A stretch of 64,000 nucleotides of DNA, from assembly GCA_024516035.1 (NCBI GenBank), contig CM044966.1:399693-463692 (forward strand), in the 5' to 3' direction. The DNA is from Bactericera cockerelli (taxonomy: Eukaryota; Arthropoda; Insecta; Hemiptera; Triozidae). The notes under the pieces were generated by a model that did not search any database, was not told the DNA's origin, and saw only the letters and a program-made list of their open reading frames with translations. How positions within the stretch are numbered: the stretch's first letter is position 1; each line of letters starts with the position of its first letter. Shown piece by piece: positions 45,377-52,773 of this stretch. The position numbers were made by a program, and so were the translations under genes.

Positions 45377-46106
45377 ATTCTTTATTAGATACAAAAGGAC
45401 AATATGTACATATAAATAATAATTTTAACAGTGAAAAGAAGAAAAAAACAATATATACAATAAAATGAAAAAGAATAGAAAATATTTGAAAACATATGTC
45501 CTAACTAAAGGGCGGGGTTATTGCCTATGGCAATCTCTTCCACCCAACCCTTCACCGGTTGAATACACCGGTTCCCTTCAGAACACCGAAGTTAAGCGAC
45601 ATCCAGCGAGGTTAAGACTTGTATGGGTGACCATTCAAATTCTAATTCTCGTGACGCTGGCTTTTCCCGGCCCCACTCAGGCTGGGTGAGGTCAATGTGA
45701 GTAGCAGGTTTGTGAGTTTCCTGCGAATGGAGGGTAAAACCCCCGTCGTGATATGACCATGGCAGTTGAAAGCGACGTTAAACCCCACTTAAAAAAAAAA
45801 AAAAAAAAAAGGAAAGGAAAAAAGTCACTGCTTTGTATTCGTATATTTCTTTATTTTTTATTACAGATAATATATTTCTGCCATTTGCAATCCAGAGGTC
45901 ACTTGAATTCTGCGCAGTCAAAAAAGTATGCTTATTTACTTTAATGACTATGAATTTCAGGTGAAGATTTCTGGCGCTGGCAGACCATGAATCCCAGCGG
46001 CTACAAAACCCAAACCCACCCGGTAGCCAATGCTGAACTTCATGCCAGTCAGAAGCTGGCCAAAAACCAATGGCCACCGCGCATCCCCCCACGTGGAGAC
46101 AGCTAA
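30614..46106 (+). CDS. GALE: UDP-glucose/UDP-galactose 4-epimerase
   Basis: Cytosolic NAD-dependent SDR enzyme of the Leloir pathway, interconverting UDP-galactose and UDP-glucose. Eight exons: 30614-30699, 34306-34456, 35550-35663, 38874-39050, 40633-40813, 42256-42344, 43731-43923 and 45961-46106. All introns are GT-AG, phases match throughout, and the product is 378 residues. Visible motifs: NAD-binding GGAGYIG (10-16), [22 protein letters not shown] with catalytic Ser132, YGKTK with catalytic Tyr157 and Lys161 (same numbers as human GALE), [37 protein letters not shown] and EDFWRWQ. It is about 30 residues longer than human GALE through a C-terminal tail ending RIPPRGDS. Introns 3 and 4 open with minisatellites copied from the preceding exon end and donor. 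Confidence 0.97.
30788..31132. mobile_element. Pogo/Tigger-like MITE in GALE intron 1
   Basis: Ends with gtataaccccgatattatga at the left and cataataacggggttctac with tgta at the right; internal cggggttc..cataat motifs repeat. A partial relative lies at 46680-46740. Confidence 0.55.
31270..34203. mobile_element. Possible 2.9-kb DNA element in GALE intron 1
   Basis: Inverted ends cccagacagcac and gtgctgtctggg. Both subterminal regions (to ~31590 and from ~33990) are dense in ccagttgac / ccagctgg motifs, typical of transposase-binding repeats. No target duplication or transposase found; a SINE D lies inside. Confidence 0.5.
33088..33282 (-). mobile_element. SINE family D
   Basis: Reverse copy in GALE intron 1: ctaccacctaaccctcagag to gcgcgttaaccacttgatta. 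Confidence 0.7.
34306..34456 (+). CDS. GALE: GALE exon 2
   Basis: Acceptor CAATACAG; encodes [11 protein letters not shown] through [14 protein letters not shown]; donor AAG|GTGAGA, phase 0. Confidence 0.95.
34668..34686. repeat. Poly-A tract
   Basis: 19-base A run ending an unassigned segment in GALE intron 2. Confidence 0.7.
34777..35222 (+). mobile_element. SINE family A inserted in SINE family B
   Basis: Family B head (cccggtagctcagtggtaaa) at 34777-34798 is followed by a near-complete family A copy from 34799 to ~35075. The remainder of family B (gacatgacaagttatc to aataaggcgata) follows. Lies in GALE intron 2. Confidence 0.7.
35225..35492 (-). mobile_element. 5S rRNA-derived SINE in GALE intron 2
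   Basis: Full-length copy ending about 57 bp upstream of GALE exon 3. Nearly identical to the other two young copies, implying recent activity. Confidence 0.85.
35550..35663 (+). CDS. GALE: GALE exon 3
   Basis: Acceptor ACATTTCAG; encodes [18 protein letters not shown] through the LIATINLLE helix; donor GAG|GTAAGT, phase 0. Its last ~48 bases plus donor are repeated in tandem immediately downstream. Confidence 0.95.
35664..35788 (+). repeat. 58-bp minisatellite made from GALE exon 3 end plus splice donor (part 1)
   Basis: Unit gatgcaggacctacaag...ctggaggtaagtaa, 58 bp, starting at 35672 and 35730. Each unit keeps the exon's last codons and a perfect GTAAGT donor, but lacks 11 bases of the exon. 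Confidence 0.9.
35789..37532. mobile_element. Insertion with near-perfect inverted repeat and ~165-bp internal tandem repeats
   Basis: 35789-35965 and 36080-36264 are inverted copies, from atcccacaaaaaactaccg at the left to cggtagttttttgtgggat at the right, with a ~110-bp loop. From 36350 to 37260 a unit of about 165 bp (gataagtgcgaaagttccgg...aatttcagctttct) recurs five to six times. A third piece of the left end (ctggaacttggcc) reappears at about 37500 before a small GC hairpin. No coding capacity seen. Confidence 0.7.
37533..37795 (+). repeat. 58-bp minisatellite from GALE exon 3 (part 2)
   Basis: About 4.5 more units of the same 58-bp repeat. They are separated from part 1 by a 1.74-kb insertion (35789-37532), so one array was split or the insertion arose inside it. 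Confidence 0.9.
38025..38373 (-). mobile_element. SINE family A, near full length
   Basis: Reads on the minus strand from tRNA-like head (38373 downward) through the gcgaatg...aaacccccgt body to the ttactctgtcttatcccgc end. GALE intron 3. Confidence 0.8.
38390..38830. repeat. Dispersed repeat with gtttaacgtcccccagccag end
   Basis: Contains ttggctagtctggtctctgt, ctctagcgagacactggtct and aaacccttaggaaactgcaa. Partly duplicated internally. Relatives at 2530-2712, 4205-4310, 40895-41042 and 41684-41950. GALE intron 3. Confidence 0.65.
38874..39050 (+). CDS. GALE: GALE exon 4 (catalytic Ser/Tyr/Lys)
   Basis: Acceptor CTACTCCAG; encodes SSSCTVYG and YGKTK; ends DLSKAHK. The donor is AAG|GTATAAGG. 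Read-through gives Val then TAA, so this first donor must be used for a full-length protein. Confidence 0.95.
39051..40030 (+). repeat. ~99-bp minisatellite made from GALE exon 4 end plus donor and intron start
   Basis: Seven extra copies of the exon 4 3' end (from gtctacgggaagacc through gctcacaag), each followed by gtaaggttc or gtataaggttc and ~30 bases of intron. Three shorter units begin at gacctgtccaaag. The last copy ends in a different donor, GTATGTAATA, near 40027. The first three units have a 99-bp period and stay open in the exon frame. No unit has its own acceptor. Confidence 0.92.
40273..40600 (+). mobile_element. SINE family A with alternative tail
   Basis: Head gcctccgtggcgtaatggtt and box B-like gtttgatccccgg, standard body, then a different tail (agggtttcactgaaaacc..gcaacc..gataataata) also seen at 8640-8700. 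GALE intron 4. Confidence 0.78.
40633..40813 (+). CDS. GALE: GALE exon 5
   Basis: CT-rich tract and acceptor CCCCCAG; encodes [19 protein letters not shown] through DYDTEDGTG; donor G|GTTAGT, phase 1. Joins directly to exon 4 with no missing family residues. Confidence 0.95.
41043..41683. mobile_element. hAT-like MITE with 8-bp target duplication
   Basis: Ends TAGGGATGGG and CCCATTCCTA, target duplication ATCGCACA at 41035-41042 and 41684-41691. Internal gagtcgactc-type short palindromes. Inserted in a repeat (gatcgcacatagaaatat) whose uninterrupted form is seen inverted at ~38480-38500. GALE intron 5. Confidence 0.88.
41985..42212 (+). mobile_element. SINE family B (tRNA-derived)
   Basis: Head gtcccggtagctcagtggta (box A) and ggtcgtgggtgcgaaaccc (box B), body gacatgacaagttatcctcc, end aataaggcgatataattatt. 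GALE intron 5. A nearly intact tRNA-like head, but no free-standing tRNA gene is implied. Confidence 0.75.
42256..42344 (+). CDS. GALE: GALE exon 6
   Basis: Acceptor CTCCTCAG; encodes [20 protein letters not shown] and a short linker; donor AAA|GTAAGA, phase 0. Confidence 0.95.
42400..42545 (+). mobile_element. SINE family C (tRNA-derived)
   Basis: accgacctcagtagcttgat, gataaggcggcagacttgta, ggttcaagtcccggtttc (box B), then gtttgagtagttctgatatc. It begins 56 bp after GALE exon 6. Confidence 0.75.
42719..42866 (+). mobile_element. SINE family C
   Basis: Second copy within 320 bp, same orientation, separated from the first by a family E fragment. Confidence 0.75.
42900..43712 (+). mobile_element. 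SINE family B interrupted by repeat R1
   Basis: Family B sequence at 42900-42991 (ggtcgtgggttcgaaaccc ... accacataata) continues at ~43635 (ttcttgggcttactgctg ... aataaggcaatatt). The intervening 42992-43634 is repeat R1. Confidence 0.75.
42992..43634 (+). repeat. Dispersed repeat R1
   Basis: About 640 bp, with stem-like ttactttccttatcctataa near the start and gggggataaggaaagtcgtg near the end. Contains degenerate gatatctcgagaacggtaag text. Other copies at 12530-13090, 23655-23865 and 63220-63560. No coding frame. Confidence 0.75.
43731..43923 (+). CDS. GALE: GALE exon 7
   Basis: Acceptor TTCTCCCCAG; encodes [16 protein letters not shown] through [11 protein letters not shown]; donor T|GTGAGT, phase 1. 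Markedly GC-rich compared with its surroundings. Confidence 0.95.
43940..44612 (+). repeat. Dispersed repeat R2
   Basis: Starts with the hairpin acttccgagaaatttctaa / ttagaaatcggaagt and ends at cataattggcagtgtttttt. Reverse copy at 18232-18920, fragments at 24385-24515, 13100-13177 and 11570-11640. GALE intron 7. Confidence 0.72.
44620..44768 (+). mobile_element. SINE family C
   Basis: accgacctcactagcttaat through gataactct, immediately after repeat R2. Confidence 0.75.
44828..45018 (+). mobile_element. SINE family B
   Basis: tcccggtagctcattgataa, gttcgtgggttcgaaacc, then the standard body and gcgatattattatt end. GALE intron 7. Confidence 0.75.
45314..45806 (+). mobile_element. 5S rRNA-derived SINE split by an insertion
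   Basis: 5S-like head starts gccagcgtcgatggcatgtt. After gttgaat comes ~204 bp of foreign AT-rich sequence starting with (TTA)n; gttgaat is then repeated and the 5S SINE resumes (acaccggttcccttcagaac). The duplicated gttgaat looks like a target-site duplication. Lies in GALE intron 7. Confidence 0.82.
45961..46106 (+). CDS. GALE: GALE exon 8 and stop
   Basis: Acceptor AATTTCAG; encodes [19 protein letters not shown], then about 30 residues not found in the human enzyme. TAA at 46104-46106. No canonical AATAAA within the next 60 bases; the AT-rich tract at 46127-46143 may serve. Confidence 0.93.
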
Positions 46107-49100
46107 TGGACATTCCGCATGAGGGGATTGAATATATAAAATAAGTTCCATTTGACAGAGCCAAAAAGTCAGACCTCAATGGTCAAGGCGTCAGTCTAGA
46201 AATCCGGAGGTCGCGGGTTCGAAACCCAGCCATGACATGACGAGTTATCCTTCCTTTTGAGATTTTGATCTTTTTTTCTCTCTTAAAAATGAGTGTTTCA
46301 CAGCCTTTTTTATTTCGTAGCCATGAAACAGGAACTACTGGCGCTTTAGGAACTACTGGCGATTAAGGCGCTAGTCTGGTGATAGAGGGATCTATTGGTT
46401 CTAGTCCCACCCATTTTTAAGCTAGAGGAGCTATTAATAACAGGAAATGGTCAGCTTTATGAATATCCTTGAATTTTTTTTTTATATAAAGATGAGTGTT
46501 TCACAGCCGTTTTTATTTCGTAGCCATAAAATAGGTCTTCCTCTCTCTCTCCTCTCTCATTAGGTCTATGTAGTATTTACGTATGTACCTAATCTGTACT
46601 TAAAATAACATTCAAATACATGTACCCCCGTTTCGTATGACCAAAATTTGCCTTATTTTACCTATACATTATGTAATTATATGGAACCCCATATTATGAA
46701 CTTTTACATTGAGCCCCGCTATTATGAACTACCCCCCAATCGGTCCAATTAATATAATTAACGGGGTGGTGTTTCATAAAAATAAAAGGTAATACACAAT
46801 TTGAAGGTGATAGAAAAAAATAAAACATTTTTTTTATTTTTAGAATAAAATTACTTTTCTACAAGAAATAAGAGATACCCCTTCAAAGTATATTCATTTA
46901 GTGGGGCGTAAAAAAAAGTTAAATCACAGAATTTAAAAAATAAAGTACTACCCAACTTTTTAGTTTAAATTGTAAATTTATCGAAATAAAAATACAAAAT
47001 TTTTAATTTATTATTAGATAAAAGCCAATTTATTTTGTAAAATGATTAGAAGACTACATCAATAAGTTAAAAAAGGTACACAAATATATATTAATAGTAC
47101 CAACAGTGTAGAAATTTAACATTAACTTTTTAAAGATATATTGACAAGGCCCCCAGACGAATTTTATAATAGAATTTTGTTTTAGGTCCACAATAAAATT
47201 GTACATAATATCTTTTTACCTGCGAAATCAGGCATTTCCGAGAGCAGTACCCAAACGATTTATTGTAAAATCACATTGAGATAACTTCATCTCCGCTGTT
47301 CAAAATTTATGAGATCTCTTGTTTAACAGTGGCCACTAAAAAAATGTCAATACAATTTTAAAAAAATTATGATGAATGAATTTATTATTTTTTACAAGCT
47401 TTTTAGTAAAAGTAAAATTTGGAAGTTAAGTACAAAAAATATATGGTTTTTTAAAAAAATGAAATAAAATGAAACAAATATAATTTATTATAATACCAAT
47501 ATTTTAGCTAATAATGATAAGTTTTAGCTTAAAATTTAAAATTCTCACTTAGTAAAAAGAAAAGTTTCACGAAAAGTGTAAAACACAGAAAATATACTCC
47601 CCTTTATGAAATGGGTATAAATGTAACACAAAAAATAATATATACAACTTTGAATTCCCCATATCCTGGCAGACGTTTTAAGTTATTTTCTAAGTAGTAA
47701 GATCTTCCTTAAAAACTTTTGAGAAAAGACTCTCCCTGGATAATTTAAATTTTCCTGTAAAAATTGTCTAGTATTTTTGTTTAAATGCCATCAAAAAAAT
47801 TAATATCTAGCTTTTAAAAAAGATGTTTATAATTTTTTATTATTATATCCCTCCTGCATTATAAAAAATGTTCTGAAGTTCGTTGAAAAACGTAAATGAC
47901 CGAATTATTAAATTAAAGAAATTGAAGTAAGGAAGGAGGCACATACTTTTAAATAACAAAAAAATTAAAAAAAAAAAATTATATTATAGGTTTTCATTCC
48001 AAAAGCGCTTTAGCTATAATGTCATTTGTACTTATATTATTTTTAAAATGATAAAAAGAAACAATATAATTAGACAATATGGTTAGTATATAAAATAGAA
48101 ATATTAATTGAAATATAAACAAAGAAAAAAAAAATAACGAAATATAAAAGAAGAAAATGGATATCCTCTATCATAATGGGTTATTGGCCAAATGTCAATC
48201 TCTCCACATTTGTTTCTTCAATGACAGTAATTGTGCTTATTCAGGAATCTTCCTTATTTTTGAAAGACTATTGTAATTTTCTGTCATTTTCCTGAGCATT
48301 GGCCTAAATTACTTTTAATTATCAAAAATCACCTTCCATCTTCTAAATTTTATTCTTCGGCAATTAAATAGGTCCAAATTCTATAATGAATTATTAATTA
48401 AAGAATAATTATATTAATTTTCTTTAAATAATAAATTTTTTTTTATTCTTAGAGGTTTAACTTCCGCTTTGTCAATGCTGAATGGCTATGATCACGACGG
48501 GTCTTCCCTCCATTCGCAGAAGAAAACTCATCCCTTAGCTGCACATACCTCACACTGAGGGGCGGGCTTTCGAATTTCAATTAATGGTCACCTCCAAGTC
48601 TTCTAACTTCTGCTGGATTTTTTGTAACTTCTGTTTTGAAGAACCTGTAATTCAATCATGCAATCAATATCTTTACCATCTATATTAAAGTTTTTTTTTT
48701 TTTTTTATTAAAAGTTCAAAAAAATTTCTGTCCTCCCCTCTTTTTAATTCTTATTGCAACAATTGAAGACATAATATGACAATAAAATTGTTTTTTTTTT
48801 TAAGTTCTCAATCTTTTGAATTAAAATAAATTAAATATAAATAATAGTAAATTATATTTTTTTTATTAGGTCCCAGCATCTCATCTTCCTCCTCTTGAAA
48901 GTGGCCCCTGGCCCATATAATGCTTTCTATTTCAAAGTATCTATTTATTTACAATACAATAAACGGAAATTATTCCAGTTCTAACTAATTACAATTATTT
49001 CTGCCTAACTAAGCCTATGCTAGCAACTAAAAAAAAAACTACCAAAACAAAACAAAATTATATACTATGAGCTTTACAATAATAAAACTATTTCAACAAA

Positions 49101-50541
49101 TCTTATATACTAATAATACAATGCAAGAAAGTAAATAATGAAAGAATCAAATGAATCTGTCTGTATCTTAGACCTGGAATTAAGAAAAAAAAAATCTAAT
49201 TTCTATTTGTTCAACATAGTAAGACCTGATATTAGAGACAGTGGAAGAGAAAAGATCAATCTTGGCTGAGACTCTGTTGGCTCTTCTCTGAAATTTTATG
49301 AGAGGAGATTTTTGGAGATAATTAGTCCTGACAAAGGTTGGTCTAAACTCTAAAGGGTAAGGTATCTTCCTTCCCTTGATTTAAAGTGATCCATACAATA
49401 CTTTCAATTTCATAATCTCCTTGCGATTTTTCTAATTTTTTTTATTAATTTGTTTTTCCAATTTTGTATTTTAGTTTAAAAGAGATTTTTTTCATTTATT
49501 ATAAGTGTGCGAATATTTTATTTTATGTATATACACTGAAAAATTAAGTTAAATCACATTTTTAATTGAGATAAATTTAAAAACTTAAAATAATATTAAA
49601 TTTTAAAAATATTAATAGGAATAACTTTATAAAATAGATTTACATTAGAAATATGAGTGACAACAGCACTTCAATGAGCAGCAGTTTCAGAATGGAAACG
49701 GTTGTTTCTTAAATGTTGTGTAGTGTGTGTGTGTGTGTGTTTTTTTGGAAAATGGTTTTGTTTTATTGATGTTTACGTCGGGTGAAATAATGGTGGTCGA
49801 ACTGTGGCAATGGGGGATGCTAAACAGTATCTGGGATCAGCGGCGTAGCCAGGGGGGGGGGGTACCCCCCGAACAAGAAACCCCAGCAAAGATGGACTAC
49901 ACGTTATACGAGATTTTTGAACCCCCCCCCCCCCGAAATATAGATCTAGCTACGCCACTGAGTGGGATATTAGTTAAACAAGCATTAAGATTCCTTCGGT
50001 TGGCGTGGACTGTAATGGACCAATCAAATTGTTTAGTTCATGGGAATGGGGACTTGTAACCTAGCTTGATATTTTTATTTATTTATTAAATTGACGGGAG
50101 CTACCCATTATACAATTGAGACCCTGATTTAACCTATGAAAAATACAATTTAAAAGAATTAATAACAAGAAACATTAAAAAAAAAATGAAATTAAAATTA
50201 AACGTTAAATGTACTTAAGTAAGTAATACTAAGAAAAATAAAAATGTAGGTGCTAATGAGGAGGTTGTGCTAATAAGCATGTTTTTCTAACATGCTTGTC
50301 AGATCAAAGCTGATGCCGCATTGAATTAATGTATTTCTAAAAATTCAATATTTAGCACACCACCTTACCATATCAAGACTCCACTTTGAGGGTCCACAGT
50401 TTGAGAAACGATGTGTGAAGACTACCACCAGTCAAAAGTTTCACATGAGAATGCACAAAGGGAAAGCAATGTTAGAATAATACAGTGGAAAGTGGAATTT
50501 ATCTGGATATAAGATAACTCAAGCAGCCAGATTTTTCTCTC
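46107..50541. other. GALE 3' flank and AT-rich intergenic stretch
   Basis: SINE B fragment at 46195-46265, pogo-like fragment at 46680-46740, then about 3 kb (46750-49670) of extremely AT-rich sequence holding only a decayed 5S SINE. At 49848-49975 a ggcgtagcc...ctacgccact repeat, also seen near 23405-23545. No gene supported. Confidence 0.6.
48440..48665 (-). mobile_element. 5S rRNA-derived SINE, strongly decayed
   Basis: Still recognisable by ggctatgatcacgacgggt, ccctccattcgcag and the 5S-like segment with many indels. It sits in an AT-rich stretch. Confidence 0.5.
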
Positions 50542-50545
50542 TTAA

Positions 50546-50830
50546 CCCATTGCCTACCAAGCCAATTTTATGAAACTTGCCCTGGGGACCAAGGGGTATT
50601 TTCTTCAAAATCAGCTGTCTAGCATATGTGCAACACGCGGTCCCCCAGACAAAAAACCCATACTTTCTTGTCACTAGGGACCGTGTGTATAGCATATGTG
50701 CTAGACATGTCTTGCATATATGCTATACATGGTACCCAAGAAGGTTCAAACGTGTCCAGCATATATGCAAGCCCGGTACCCCAGGCAATACCAGTGTCTT
50801 GCAAATGTGCTACCTATGGTAGGCAATGGG
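50546..50830. mobile_element. 285-bp piggyBac-like MITE
   Basis: Ends CCCATTGCCTACC and GGTAGGCAATGGG, flanked by TTAA (50542-50545, 50831-50834). Interior repeats gcatatgtgc / gcatatatgc motifs about five times. Confidence 0.8.
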
Positions 50831-50977
50831 TTAAATGCAGGTTTAAGAGGTCATTTACCTTATACAGAGGTAAATTTCACATGGAAATCGTTCTCTTTTC
50901 AGTTCTCTTATATTTGACTGTTTACTTTTATAGGTACGAGTATGTGGTGCATTGTGCAATAACTAATGCGACATGAG

Positions 50978-51288
50978 CCGTATTTTTCTTTCTAACCAAA
51001 GTTAACTAAACTGGATTAAAATGAACCAAACTGGAAGCAATTCATTTTTCTTTTGGAAGAGGAAAAATTTCCTCTTCCAAAGTTACCCAAAATGGAAGTA
51101 GAAAATTCTTGCTTTCAGTTCTTTTATAGGTTAAGTCCCCATTGTTTATTTTTAAAAGTCCCGAAACGCATTTTTCTTTTACGAATGGGGTGAAGTTGAT
51201 CTTGGAATAAAATGAAAATATTTGGAAAAAACCTAACCTGGAATTTTTTTTAATCCAAAAGGAAAATGGGCCTGTGGTCTTTGTGTTT
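50978..51288. mobile_element. MITE relative of 22836-23118, abutting the 23-bp minisatellite
   Basis: Starts gccgtatttttctttctaac and contains tgaaccaaactggaagcaa; its far end runs to within a few bases of the minisatellite start at 51292. Confidence 0.65.
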
Positions 51289-51291
51289 TTT

Positions 51292-52150
51292 GTCACCGGT
51301 AGAGAGTCCAGAATGTCACCGGTAGAGAGTCCAGAATGTCATCGGTAGAGAGTCCAGAATGTCACCGGTAGAGAGTCCAGAATGTCACCGGTAGAGAGTC
51401 CAGAATGTCACCGGTAGAGAGTCCAGAATGTCACCGGTAGAGAGTCCAGAATGTCACCGGTAGAGAGTACAGAATGTCACCGGTAGAGAGTCCAGAATGT
51501 CACCGGTAGAGAGCCCAGAATGTCACCGGTAGAGAGTCTAGAATGTCACCGGTAGAGAGTCCAGAATGTCACCGGTAGAGAGTCCAGAATGTCACCGGTA
51601 GAGAGTCCAGAATGTCACCGGTAGAGAGTCCAGAATGTCACCGGTAGAGAGTCCAGAATGTCACCGGTAGAGAGTCCAGAATGTCACCGGTAGAGAGTCC
51701 AGAATGTCACCGGTAGAGAGTCCAGAATGTCACCGGTAGAGAGTCCAGAATGTCACCGGTAGAGAGTCCAGAATGTCACCGGTAGAGTCCAGAATGTCAC
51801 CGGTAGAGTCCAGAATGTCACCGGTAGAGTCCAGAATGTCACCGGTAGAGAGTCCAGAATGTCACCGGTAGAGAGTCCAGAATGTCACCGGTAGAGAGTC
51901 CAGAATGTCACCGGTAGAGAGTCCAGAATGTCACCGGTAGAGAGTCCAGAATGTCACCGGTAGAGAGTCCAGAATGTCACCGGTAGAGAGTCCAGAATGT
52001 CACCGGTAGAGTCCAGAATGTCACCGGTAGAGTACAGAATGTCACCGGTAGAGAGTCCAGAATGTCACCGGTAGAGAGTCCAGAATGTCACCGGTAGAGA
52101 GTCCAGAATGTCACCGGTAGAGAGCCCAGAATGTCACCGGTAGAGAGTCT
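51292..52150. repeat. 23-bp minisatellite, ~38 copies, at the METTL4 stop codon
   Basis: Unit tcaccggtagagagtccagaatg (plus strand; 23 bp) repeated about 38 times, with five or so units shortened to 19 bp (ggtagagtcc). It lies downstream of METTL4 on its own strand, so it would form the first ~840 bases of the 3' UTR if transcribed. The gene-side unit supplies the stop. Confidence 0.95.
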
Positions 52151-52261
52151 CGAACTGGAACGCGAGCACCTGGTTTCCGAGGCTGAGCCAGCCCGGGGTC
52201 AATGACCTGGCGAACAGTTCCACACAGCGCGGCGTCCTGGGCAGGTAAGGCGCCAGGATGT
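52134..52261 (-). CDS. METTL4: METTL4 last exon and stop
   Basis: Acceptor TGCCTCCCAG; phase 1 start; encodes DILAPYLPRTPRCVELFA and RSLTPGWLSLGNQVLAFQ, then FETLYR and TGA (52134-52136). The last codons (ACTCTCTACCGGTGA) are already minisatellite sequence. Confidence 0.92.
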
Positions 52262-52405
52262 CTGGGAGGCAGAGAGAGAGAGTATTATTCACAAAATTGA
52301 GTATTATTCACAAAAAGGCGAGAAAGAGAGAAGAGAGACAGAGAGAAGAGAGAGAGAGAGAGATAATTGATTGAGTAATATTTACAAAAAGGCGAGAAAG
52401 AGAGA

Positions 52406-52436
<31 letters not shown>

Positions 52437-52723
52437 TAAGTGATTGAGCAGTATTACACTGACCACAAACGTCTACAGTAGCTCCTGTTTCATGGCTACG
52501 AAATAAAAAAGGCTGTGAAACACTAGTCTGTAAAAAAAAGAATCACAAAAAGGCGAGAGAGAGAGAGAGGGAGAGGGAGAGAGAGAGATAGAGAAAGAGA
52601 GAGAGGGAGAGAGAGAGAGGGAGAGAGAGAGAGAGGGAGAGAGAGAGAGATAGAGAAAGAGAGAGAGGGAGAGAGAGAGAGAGAGAGAAAGAGATAGAGA
52701 GAGAGAGAGAAAAAAAAAAAGAA

Positions 52724-52773
<50 letters not shown>

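Noticed and set aside
51292..52150. Regular 23-bp repeats considered as a CRISPR array
   Set aside because: Units are contiguous without unique spacers, the genome is eukaryotic and no cas genes are present; it is a minisatellite.
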